A stretch of 7,414 nucleotides of DNA from Halobacteriovorax sp. (GTDB lineage Bacteria; Bdellovibrionota; Bacteriovoracia; Bacteriovoracales; Bacteriovoracaceae): the NCBI GenBank assembly GCA_002686115.1, contig NZAF01000037.1:2714-10127 (forward strand), read 5' to 3'. The notes beneath the pieces are model-generated. The model did not search any database. It saw only the letters and a program-made list of their open reading frames with translations, and had not been told where the DNA came from. This document shows positions 1 to 5,722 of this stretch, piece by piece. The position numbers were made by a program, and so were the translations under genes. The stretch's first letter is position 1. Each line of letters begins with the position of its first letter.

Positions 1-1610
1 TGTGTAAAAAGAGATATCTTTTTTCTATTTAAGAGATCTAGGCTTGTAATCTCTTGATAGTCATCATCACTAAAATTGTCATCAAAGAGCATCTTTAATG
101 AATCGGCGACATCCTTGAAGTCTTCACTTGTTCCATAGCGATTGTAGTAGTTACAAATAAAATTAAGAGAAGCATCATGATTTTGTCGATGAGTTGTATT
201 TAGTTTATTTTCAAGGATCATCTGACATTCATACTTATTGTCTTGTTTTTTAATATCAAAAAGCCAAAGGTCAAGCCCAATTTTATTTCGAAATCTATTT
301 CTAAGTAGCATCTCACCTGAAGTGAACTCGTCATCTTTTATAAAAGTTGTTGAGATATCAGAATACCTTCTTCGTTGATAATCAAGAACACCTGGAACTT
401 TTAAATCAAGTAGATTATCTCTACCTTCACCGTCTCTAAATATTGGTTCATATACCTTTAGAGCATCAACATAATTGCTATAATCGATGAGGATACTATC
501 TTTATGAAGATCAAATTTTGGAATATAAGATGATCTAAGAATCTTTTTAAAGAACTTTATACCACTGTCTTTGTTTAAGTCGATTTCAAATTTTTGAGTG
601 AGACTTTCTTCTTTAAAGTCATCAATTCCCCACTTTCCCATATTTAATTTTATGATTTTTAATATGCGAGGCCTTATTCTAAAAATTTCAGTTGTATCAC
701 CAGAGATCTGTGTGTCTTCAATTTCAACGATTACTTTATTACCTTCTATTTTTTTGTATCCAACACTTCTAAACACTCTTCTAAATCTAGAGTAAGTAGG
801 TCTTATTGATTCAAAAATATCAATGGCTACACCTAGAGGTTTAATTGCATAGTAAGTTGTATGTTCGATAACATCGTTAACACTAATATCAGTATTTTTC
901 TCATGAAAGATCGTATGATCAATAGGAACACCTAATAGACTGTGAATCCTTAGAGGTGCAAGAGGATCTTCTGCAAAAGTTTTGTTCTTATCAGAATCAA
1001 AGAATTTGTGTAGGACATTACTTGTTTTTTGCGACAAGTACTTGATGACTTTGTCATAGAAGTGAGCAAACTTTCCTTTTTCTCTTGTCTTACAAGCTCC
1101 ATCAAGGAAGTCTTTTTTTCTTTCACTATCATCATCAAGAATAATATCTAGTAACTCACAATTACTTATTTTCTTTCCTGGTACTCGTTCTGTAGAGTGG
1201 ACGAGGTTTAAGCCTGCAAGTCCCTCTGCAAAGAAAACTCCACCCTCTGCCTTTCCTTTAAACTCTGTTTGAAAACTATTATTAACTTTGAATGTTAAAA
1301 GATCATTACTACTAATGATATTGTCTTTTGGTGGTGGAAGATGGTCATTAACACTTCTTGTTGTCTGAAAGGATGCTTCTATATACGGACCAATATCAAA
1401 TTCAATTTCAGGTGAGATATCAGCAAAGAGATCATCTTTTCTAGCGAGTTGGTTAACAAGTTCACCATTTAGGCCATCACGAATAGACTCATTCCACAGA
1501 GTCTTTCTGTATTGTCCGACTTTAATATCACGACATTGATACGCGCAAGCATTACTAAAGTGTATAACTAGTAAGGTGCTTGTCAAAAATGTAGACATTT
1601 TAAGTCTCAT
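1..1610 (-). CDS. Large exported protein of unknown function, C-terminus beyond the window
   Basis: I checked this frame line by line. It stays open from an ATG at 1610 to the window edge, giving 536 codons with no stop, so the C-terminus is missing. The start is supported by AAAGG five bases upstream. A second ATG four codons later has no such site. Residues 1-23 form a signal peptide: basic MRLK, a hydrophobic stretch, then ACA with likely cleavage before Y24. The cysteine in ACA is not in a lipobox. The mature part is mostly polar and acidic, with five cysteines near residues 26, 151, 173, 462 and 486, an Asp-rich patch around 159-161 and no further membrane segment seen. Alternating hydrophobic stretches near 60-135 suggest beta structure. 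I recognise no family. It is probably a periplasmic or surface protein, divergent from the small gene at 1715 and transcribed alone as far as can be seen. Confidence 0.9.
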   Translation of the reverse strand, partial: MRLKMSTFLTSTLLVIHFSNACAYQCRDIKVGQYRKTLWNESIRDGLNGELVNQLARKDDLFADISPEIEFDIGPYIEASFQTTRSVNDHLPPPKDNIISSNDLLTFKVNNSFQTEFKGKAEGGVFFAEGLAGLNLVHSTERVPGKKISNCELLDIILDDDSERKKDFLDGACKTREKGKFAHFYDKVIKYLSQKTSNVLHKFFDSDKNKTFAEDPLAPLRIHSLLGVPIDHTIFHEKNTDISVNDVIEHTTYYAIKPLGVAIDIFESIRPTYSRFRRVFRSVGYKKIEGNKVIVEIEDTQISGDTTEIFRIRPRILKIIKLNMGKWGIDDFKEESLTQKFEIDLNKDSGIKFFKKILRSSYIPKFDLHKDSILIDYSNYVDALKVYEPIFRDGEGRDNLLDLKVPGVLDYQRRRYSDISTTFIKDDEFTSGEMLLRNRFRNKIGLDLWLFDIKKQDNKYECQMILENKLNTTHRQNHDASLNFICNYYNRYGTSEDFKDVADSLKMLFDDNFSDDDYQEITSLDLLNRKKISLFT

Positions 1611-1635
1611 AAGGGCCTTTATTTACTTTCTTTGT

Positions 1636-1653
1636 TAATAATCTAGCTTATTA
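1636..1653. promoter_or_regulatory. Perfect 6-bp dyad in the divergent intergenic region
   Basis: TAATAA, six bases, then TTATTA form a perfect inverted repeat in the 104-base space between the large exported gene (minus) and the small Sm-like gene (plus). Its position suits an operator shared by two divergent promoters. It is AT-only and short, so chance in an AT-rich genome is a real alternative. I could not define convincing -35/-10 pairs on either side. TAGAAT at 1679-1684 is a possible -10 for the plus-strand gene. Confidence 0.25.
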
Positions 1654-1714
1654 CTAGCAATTCCTATGCCGAACGTATTAGAATAGAGTTACACTTAAAA
1701 TTTTGGAGAATGAT

Positions 1715-1930
1715 ATGAATGACAAACTGATTGGTCAGTGGGCCGAAATCTCATTAAGCAATGGTGGAACTTGGGTCGGTCGAATTGAAGAGTGGGATGA
1801 AGATGCTATCTTTATCAGTAATGGATATGAATTTGGTCATCCAAAGCATAAAGGTGCAGAATGTACTAATGGAGAAGTTAGTAAGATCATGGCAACGGAT
1901 TCGCGCGAATTCATACTAAATATGAGTTAA
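1715..1930 (+). CDS. Small Sm/SH3-barrel-like protein, function unknown
   Basis: The protein has 71 residues. I start it at ATG 1715 rather than an in-frame TTG at 1703, because TTGGAG at 1703-1708 is a good ribosome-binding site six bases before the ATG, and the TTG start would absorb it. Residues 10-34 follow the Sm1 pattern of LSm/Hfq-type barrels: AEISLSNG, then G18, a hydrophobic pair, G22, R23-I24, and W27-D28 followed by alternating hydrophobics (AIFI). A loop with two histidines (GHPKHKG) and a final beta-like stretch follow. No signal peptide or membrane segment is present, so it is cytoplasmic. A classical Sm2 motif is absent, so an unrelated SH3-like small barrel is equally possible. 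It stands alone, 88 bases before the SRPBCC gene. That this is a real gene is fairly sure; the fold is inference and the function unknown. Confidence 0.8.
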   Translation: MNDKLIGQWAEISLSNGGTWVGRIEEWDEDAIFISNGYEFGHPKHKGAECTNGEVSKIMATDSREFILNMS

Positions 1931-1933
1931 GGA

Positions 1934-1958
1934 TTAACTTGATATTATTTTAAGTTAG
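1934..1958 (+). terminator. Weak hairpin after the Sm-like gene, possible terminator
   Basis: Three bases after the stop codon, TAACTT (1935-1940) can pair with AAGTTA (1952-1957). G-U pairs on either side extend the stem, and the loop is nine bases. The stem is AU-rich and lacks a clean T-run after it, so it would be a weak intrinsic terminator at best. Confidence 0.3.
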
Positions 1959-1966
1959 ACCATTTC

Positions 1967-1994
1967 TTGACGAAGTATACAACTAGTTTAAATA
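1967..1994 (+). promoter_or_regulatory. Candidate promoter for the SRPBCC/PNPOx pair
   Basis: TTGACG at 1967-1972 matches five of six bases of the sigma-70 -35 box. TAAATA at 1989-1994 lies 16 bases further on as a weak -10. TATGAT at 1998-2003 is a better -10 by sequence but sits too far from this -35. The promoter would drive the gene starting at 2019, whose ribosome-binding site AAGAGAGG lies at 2006-2013. Confidence 0.35.
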
Positions 1995-2018
1995 GGATAT
2001 GATGCAAGAGAGGTTTAT

Positions 2019-2456
2019 ATGCGAATACTAATTAAGACTTCTCTAAAAAAAAATTTTAACTTTGTGTTTGAAAACTTTAATGTTGATCTTTTTAAGGCAT
2101 TAAAGCCACCGCTTCTAAGTCTTGATGTTATAAGATTCGATGGCTGTAACAAAGGTGATGAGGTTCACCTTAAAGTAGGACTTGGACCCATAAAGAAGAG
2201 TTGGGTTAGCCACATTGTCGAAAATGGCAGTAATGAAAAAGAACATTTCTTCGTTGATATCGGTCACACTGTTCCACCTCCTATAAAGAATTGGAGGCAT
2301 ACCCATCGAGTCATTAAGTCGAGTGAGGATTCATGTGAAATCCATGATGATATCGAGTTCTCATCTGGAAACACTCTTTTTGATTGTCTTATATATCCAG
2401 CGATGTATTTTCAATTCTGGCTTAGAAAGCCAGCATATAAGAAGTTTTTTAAATGA
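2019..2456 (+). CDS. SRPBCC (START/Bet v 1-like) family protein
   Basis: This 145-residue cytoplasmic protein resembles SRPBCC ligand-binding proteins of the COG4276 type, which form a small helix-grip fold with a hydrophobic cavity. What I see is an N-terminal stretch typical of the first strand and helices (around residues 20-30, with KPP), strands with DVIRF and GDEVHLKVG, then the family-like run P86-P88, W92, H94, H96 and an acidic DDIEF at 110-114 followed by a C-terminal amphipathic helix with a FQFWLRK core. Length is normal for the family. The ATG has a strong AAGAGAGG site five bases upstream. The stop overlaps the start of the next gene in an ATGA arrangement, so the two are almost certainly co-translated. 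The ligand is unknown. Family assignment is from remembered pattern, not a search. Confidence 0.8.
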   Translation: MRILIKTSLKKNFNFVFENFNVDLFKALKPPLLSLDVIRFDGCNKGDEVHLKVGLGPIKKSWVSHIVENGSNEKEHFFVDIGHTVPPPIKNWRHTHRVIKSSEDSCEIHDDIEFSSGNTLFDCLIYPAMYFQFWLRKPAYKKFFK

Positions 2457-2953
2457 CCTTTGAAGACTTTATTACAACTTTTAAAATAAATCTAAAAAAG
2501 AGAGGGGGCACAAGATATGCTGTCCTTTCAACTTTTGGAATAGATTATCCAAAAAGTCGTCATGTCGTCTTACGCTCCTTTAAAGAGGATCGTATCCATA
2601 TTTATACTCACTCATTGTCTTCAAAAGTAGAGGAATTAAGTGCAAATTCTAAGTGTAATCTTTGTTGGTATAGTGATCGTCATCGAATTCAATTAACTTT
2701 TTATGGGGAAGGCAAGATTCTAGAAACAAGTGCTAGTGAAAAGATCCAACAAGAGTTGAGTGATCTTAGAGATTATCAAGGAATAAAGCCTGGTAGTGAC
2801 TTTATATTAGACAACACTGAAGAAATACATTTCGCAGTCATTGAATTTAAAATTCATAAACTTATTGCTTTAAAATTAGACTCAAGTCAGCATGAAAAAT
2901 ATGTGTATTCATTTAATGATAAGGATATTAAAGAAAAAAGAGTTATTCCTTAA
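2453..2953 (+). CDS. Pyridoxamine 5'-phosphate oxidase-like FMN-binding protein
   Basis: The 166-residue protein resembles the PNPOx-like split-barrel flavoproteins, closest to the Alr4036/Pyridox_oxase_2 type. Visible are RYAVLSTF at 21-28, the strand SRHVVLRSF at 35-43 corresponding to the family's R-x-V-V-x-R element, THSLSSK at 52-58 in the place of the FMN phosphate-binding RSxK loop, and CNLCWY at 68-73. The C-terminal KLDSSQHEKYVYSF and closing KRVIP resemble the end of PNPOx proteins. It is shorter than PdxH (about 200 or more residues), and a true role in vitamin B6 synthesis is not supported. An FMN- or F420-type redox or sensing role is plausible. The start codon overlaps the stop of the SRPBCC gene, so translation is coupled. 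Its last 11 bases overlap the convergent metalloprotease gene. Confidence 0.8.
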   Translation: MTFEDFITTFKINLKKRGGTRYAVLSTFGIDYPKSRHVVLRSFKEDRIHIYTHSLSSKVEELSANSKCNLCWYSDRHRIQLTFYGEGKILETSASEKIQQELSDLRDYQGIKPGSDFILDNTEEIHFAVIEFKIHKLIALKLDSSQHEKYVYSFNDKDIKEKRVIP

Positions 2954-3605
2954 ACCAGCACCTGGGCCTTTCCTGATCAGTTAATCCAGCAAAGAAAGTA
3001 TCAAACCTACACTGAGGAGTTGGATGGTCCATGATTGTCTGATCCTGAATAATAGTAGAGGGTGTTTTAAGTGATGGCAGTTGATGACCCCAATTATTAG
3101 CGAGAAAATTCCCAACTGAATGTATCGCATTTCTTATTCTTTGATTTATGTTTTTATTATCTATGAGTAAGAGTGCTCTTTTGATGCAATATTTTGTTGC
3201 AAAGTAATCAGCTTGACCTTCCGCTGCTATTTCATCGCTTTCTCTTTTTAGAGGATAACCACCGTATAAATGACCAAGCTCATGACATAAAATAAGCATT
3301 AGCGCATCTGGGTCTATTTCTCGTCGATGAGCTAAACCTCTGAAAATGAGGATCTGAGCTGTTTCCCATCTTCTTGCAAGGGCCATATCAGCACTTGGAT
3401 CATTCCAGTCTGCATAAACTAATAAGTCTTCATTCTTTTCATTTGAAAAGTCCATAAACTCTTTTTCAAAAGTTTTAGCGATTCTTTTAAACTTTGATTT
3501 TGAAATAAGTGGGTACTTCGTTGTGAGGTCTCTTTTATTAGTGAGTTTAAAAGAGGCAAAAGCAGTAAATGTAGTCAGGAAAATAATAATAGTCTTAATC
3601 TTCAT
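2943..3605 (-). CDS. Exported HExxH zinc metalloprotease-like protein
   Basis: This 220-residue protein has a signal peptide (MKIKT, a hydrophobic core, AFA with likely cleavage before S18), so it acts in the periplasm or outside the cell. The zinc site is H108-E109-L110-G111-H112. A third ligand is likely E129 in AAEGQAD, 17 residues on, in the E-x-x-A-D arrangement seen in gluzincins such as M48-like peptidases. Four cysteines (107, 140, 199, 216) could form disulfides, and a conserved-looking HPTPQCRFDTFFAGL segment lies at 194-208. There are no membrane helices beyond the signal, unlike HtpX. No clear ribosome-binding site precedes the ATG, but the signal peptide begins exactly there. The substrate is unknown. 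The gene stands alone, converging on the PNPOx-like gene with an 11-base overlap. Confidence 0.87.
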   Translation of the reverse strand: MKIKTIIIFLTTFTAFASFKLTNKRDLTTKYPLISKSKFKRIAKTFEKEFMDFSNEKNEDLLVYADWNDPSADMALARRWETAQILIFRGLAHRREIDPDALMLILCHELGHLYGGYPLKRESDEIAAEGQADYFATKYCIKRALLLIDNKNINQRIRNAIHSVGNFLANNWGHQLPSLKTPSTIIQDQTIMDHPTPQCRFDTFFAGLTDQERPRCWFKE

Positions 3606-3817
3606 GAGTTAAGTGTATTTAATTTGTATATGAAAAGACAAATAACCTTTCATAACATCTTGTAAGTTCGATACTACTAAAGAAAAATTAATGTTAAGAA
3701 ATCTTGAGAATGTGACGATAACTATATGATTAGATTGAGCCCGAGGTTAAGTAAAATAAAGATTTTTTACTCTTTATTAAGTATAGCTCATAAATTAATA
3801 ATCCTAACATAGAGGTT
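3606..3817. other. Gene-free divergent region between metalloprotease and lipoprotein genes
   Basis: This 212-base stretch contains no credible coding frame. On the plus strand TTGAGA (3704-3709) and TATGAT (3725-3730) could form a promoter with a short 15-base spacer, which would give the lipoprotein gene a leader of about 80 bases. Within that leader AATAAAG (3755-3761) can pair with CTTTATT (3772-3778) around a ten-base loop. No convincing promoter for the minus-strand metalloprotease was found. Confidence 0.5.
3704..3730 (+). promoter_or_regulatory. Candidate promoter upstream of the lipoprotein gene
   Basis: TTGAGA matches four of six -35 bases and TATGAT matches five of six -10 bases. 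The 15-base spacer is shorter than the preferred 17, which lowers confidence. It would give a leader of about 80 bases that includes an AT-only hairpin at 3755-3778. Confidence 0.3.
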
Positions 3818-4528
3818 ATGAGAAAAGTTAGTTTAAGATTGATATTTTTCTTCATGATGACCTTCGTTGTTTCATCATGCGCAACTTTACGACGTCCTAA
3901 GGTACACTTGAAAATGTATAAGGATGTAAAAAACTGTGGTTATGATCTTTCTTTGAAAGAGTTGAAAAAAGTTGTCTTAGATTCTATTAAAAGTAATTTT
4001 GCAAAAGCACCTCTCATCGTATTGCCGAGAAATGATATTGAAGATAAGACATTCTTTTCGGCGCAAAAGATTGAAAAAGATATTCGCTTACAAGGCTTCT
4101 ATTACAAGAAAAAGTTTTATTTTGGTAAGAAGTTTAACTTCTTTGAATACTTCAGTGGGGAGAGTGAAGATAGATTAAACTTTAAAAAGATCATTATTAA
4201 TAGAGATCTTCATATATTTGAAGACACAGAAAATAAATTCATTATTTTAAGTGGGGCGAATATTTATATTGGGGAGAAAATTAATAGTAGCCGCTCTAAA
4301 ATAACAATAAAAAGAATGCGAGAAGTTGATCGTGATTATCAAAAACTAAAACTTGATAAGTATTCAAAAGCTATTTTTGAAATGTTTGACAAGAAAGATG
4401 GTATTATTTTACTGGAAAACTCATTCACAAGGGCATCTCGTGATCGTCACCGAGAAATTGAGCTCTACTATATAATAAGACCAGAAAAGGCAAAAGAGCT
4501 TGAAGAACAAATTGATGAAAATATCTAA
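3818..4528 (+). CDS. Lipoprotein of unknown function
   Basis: The 236-residue protein begins with a lipoprotein signal: MRKVSLR, a Phe/Met-rich hydrophobic core, then the lipobox VSSC with the acylated cysteine at C21. Ala and Thr follow it, so there is no Asp inner-membrane retention signal and outer-membrane sorting is likely. The mature region is rich in Lys, Asp and Glu with repeated phenylalanine-tyrosine clusters (for example FYYKKKFYFGKKF around 94-106). No catalytic motif or known domain was recognised. The ATG is preceded by AGAGG only two bases away, which is close, but there is no alternative start that keeps the basic signal-peptide end. The CPXCG gene follows 33 bases later on the same strand. 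The lipoprotein call is firm and the function unknown. Confidence 0.85.
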   Translation: MRKVSLRLIFFFMMTFVVSSCATLRRPKVHLKMYKDVKNCGYDLSLKELKKVVLDSIKSNFAKAPLIVLPRNDIEDKTFFSAQKIEKDIRLQGFYYKKKFYFGKKFNFFEYFSGESEDRLNFKKIIINRDLHIFEDTENKFIILSGANIYIGEKINSSRSKITIKRMREVDRDYQKLKLDKYSKAIFEMFDKKDGIILLENSFTRASRDRHREIELYYIIRPEKAKELEEQIDENI

Positions 4529-4550
4529 ATTCATTTTCTAAAAAAAGTTA

Positions 4551-4561
4551 TATAATGAAGT
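4551..4561 (+). promoter_or_regulatory. Perfect TATAAT just before the CPXCG start codon
   Basis: A consensus -10 hexamer lies at 4551-4556, so transcription would be expected to begin at about 4562-4563, the first base of the ATG. Only GAAG directly abuts the start codon, so there is no normally spaced ribosome-binding site. Together this fits a leaderless mRNA. The -35 is poor (TTCATT at 15-base spacing). Confidence 0.35.
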
Positions 4562-4750
4562 ATGTTTGGTGAATCAGAAACGTTTTTTTCTTGTCCATAT
4601 TGTTTTGAGCAGATCTCAATGGTCTTTGAAGTCTTTCATGGTAATCAGTCTTATATAGAGGACTGTGAAGTCTGTTGTAGGCCTATTCAAATTACATATT
4701 CCGTAGAAGAAGGAGAGGTTATTAACCTAAATGTTGAAAGAGCACAGTAG
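4562..4750 (+). CDS. CPXCG family cysteine-rich small protein
   Basis: This 62-residue cytoplasmic protein has the full layout of the CPXCG (Cys_rich_CPXG, PF14255) family and its typical length. CPYC is at 11-14, a short strand segment with GNQSYIEDC follows, then C35-E-V-C38-C39-R-P-I and an acidic tail. The two Cys pairs likely bind one zinc as a ribbon. The family's role is not established. The usual glycine after CPxC is replaced here by phenylalanine (CPYCF). It starts 33 bases after the lipoprotein stop, and could be read from that transcript or from its own TATAAT, which abuts the start and would give a leaderless message. The ATG has no proper ribosome-binding site, but the position of CPYC relative to the start matches other family members. 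Confidence 0.92.
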   Translation: MFGESETFFSCPYCFEQISMVFEVFHGNQSYIEDCEVCCRPIQITYSVEEGEVINLNVERAQ

Positions 4751-4777
4751 GCTTTTTGCGTGTAGCTATTTCTTATC

Positions 4778-4801
4778 TATCATGTTATATTTTTTATGAT
4801 A
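4778..4801. promoter_or_regulatory. Dyad overlapping a candidate -10 upstream of the LysR gene
   Basis: TATCAT, twelve bases, then ATGATA form a perfect 6-bp inverted repeat 39 bases before the regulator's start codon. The left arm TATCAT is also a five-of-six -10 box, 16 bases after a weak -35 (TTGCGT, 4756-4761). LysR-type proteins often bind dyads over their own promoters, so this is a candidate autoregulatory site. The spacing does not match the simple T-N11-A rule. Confidence 0.35.
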
Positions 4802-4840
4802 TGATTTATCTATCGTCATTTAAAGCATCGTGGAGTCGTA

Positions 4841-5716
4841 ATGACATTAGATCAATTAGAAACCTTTATTGCTATAGCAGAGCAAGGAGGCTTAAGGGCC
4901 GCCTCAAAAGTACTAAATAAGACACAGCCAACACTATCTACAGGAATGAAAAATCTAGAAGAAGAGCTTGGCGTTGTCTTATTAAACAGAGAGTCTTATC
5001 GAGTAAAATTAACAGAAGAGGGGAAAGCTCTTCTTAAAGAAGCAAAAGATATCTTGGCCCATGTTGAAAAGTTTCAACTACTATCTAAAGAGATGAGGAT
5101 GGGCAGAGAGCCTCGATTAAAATTGGCGATTGATTATCTCTGTCCTGTCGAATTTCTACTAAAAGTTCTAAGTCAATTTAAAAAGACTTGTTCGACTACA
5201 AAAATAGAAATGGACTTTGAGGTGCTTGGTGGATCTATTGATAACCTTATTAATCATGATGCTAATATTGCTATTACACCTTTTATTGGAAATCATAGTT
5301 CAATTGAGTTTCAAAAAATTTGTGATATTAAAATCATTCCACTCGCAGCAAAAGGTCTCATTAAAAATAATAAGCCGACTCATAAAGAACTTATCAAGAT
5401 TCCGCAAATTACTGTTAAAGACTCTTCAAAAACCCCTCAGAACATAGATTTTGCAAAGAATGAGGATGCAGAGATTTGGCTCGTTTCAGACCATATGATA
5501 AAGAAAGAACTTATTATGAATGGGTTTGGCTGGGGCCATCTTGAAGAATCGTCAGTCTCCAAAGAAATTAAAAGGGGCAAGCTTCTTGAGCTCAAGTTAA
5601 AGAATGTAAAAACGAAGAAGATGCCTTTGTATATTACTCGCTCAACAAAAAAGACTTTCGGACCCGCAGCGCAAGACCTATGGGATTATATAATTAATCA
5701 ATTTAAAGAAGTTTAA
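4841..5716 (+). CDS. LysR-family transcriptional regulator
   Basis: This 291-residue protein has the standard LysR length and layout. Residues 1-60 are the winged helix-turn-helix: MTLDQLETFIAIAEQGG, AASKVLNKTQPTLS as the recognition helix region, then LEEELGVVLLNR. A linker helix runs to about residue 88, and the effector-binding domain begins near 93 (LKLAIDYLCP). A GGAG site lies five bases before the ATG. The effector domain is fairly divergent, so the ligand cannot be guessed. No metabolic gene is divergently transcribed from it, so the usual neighbour clue to its target is missing. The nearest upstream gene is CPXCG on the same strand, and cvfB converges on it with a six-base gap and no clear terminator between. 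Confidence 0.95.
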   Translation: MTLDQLETFIAIAEQGGLRAASKVLNKTQPTLSTGMKNLEEELGVVLLNRESYRVKLTEEGKALLKEAKDILAHVEKFQLLSKEMRMGREPRLKLAIDYLCPVEFLLKVLSQFKKTCSTTKIEMDFEVLGGSIDNLINHDANIAITPFIGNHSSIEFQKICDIKIIPLAAKGLIKNNKPTHKELIKIPQITVKDSSKTPQNIDFAKNEDAEIWLVSDHMIKKELIMNGFGWGHLEESSVSKEIKRGKLLELKLKNVKTKKMPLYITRSTKKTFGPAAQDLWDYIINQFKEV

Positions 5717-5722
5717 AAATGG

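Noticed and set aside
598..795. Plus-strand open frame of 65 codons
   Set aside because: It lies wholly inside the large minus-strand exported gene, in another frame, with no ribosome-binding site and no recognisable product.
950..1138. Minus-strand open frame of 62 codons
   Set aside because: It is a different frame of the same strand inside the large exported gene, which is continuous across this region.
1703..1714. TTG start that would lengthen the Sm-like protein by four residues
   Set aside because: The TTG is part of the TTGGAG ribosome-binding site of the ATG at 1715.
2115..2306. Minus-strand open frame of 63 codons
   Set aside because: It is antisense to the well-supported SRPBCC gene and lacks start signals.
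5217..5447. Plus-strand open frame of 76 codons, Leu-rich
   Set aside because: It is an out-of-frame shadow within the LysR effector domain. The hydrophobic composition is a by-product of the frame.
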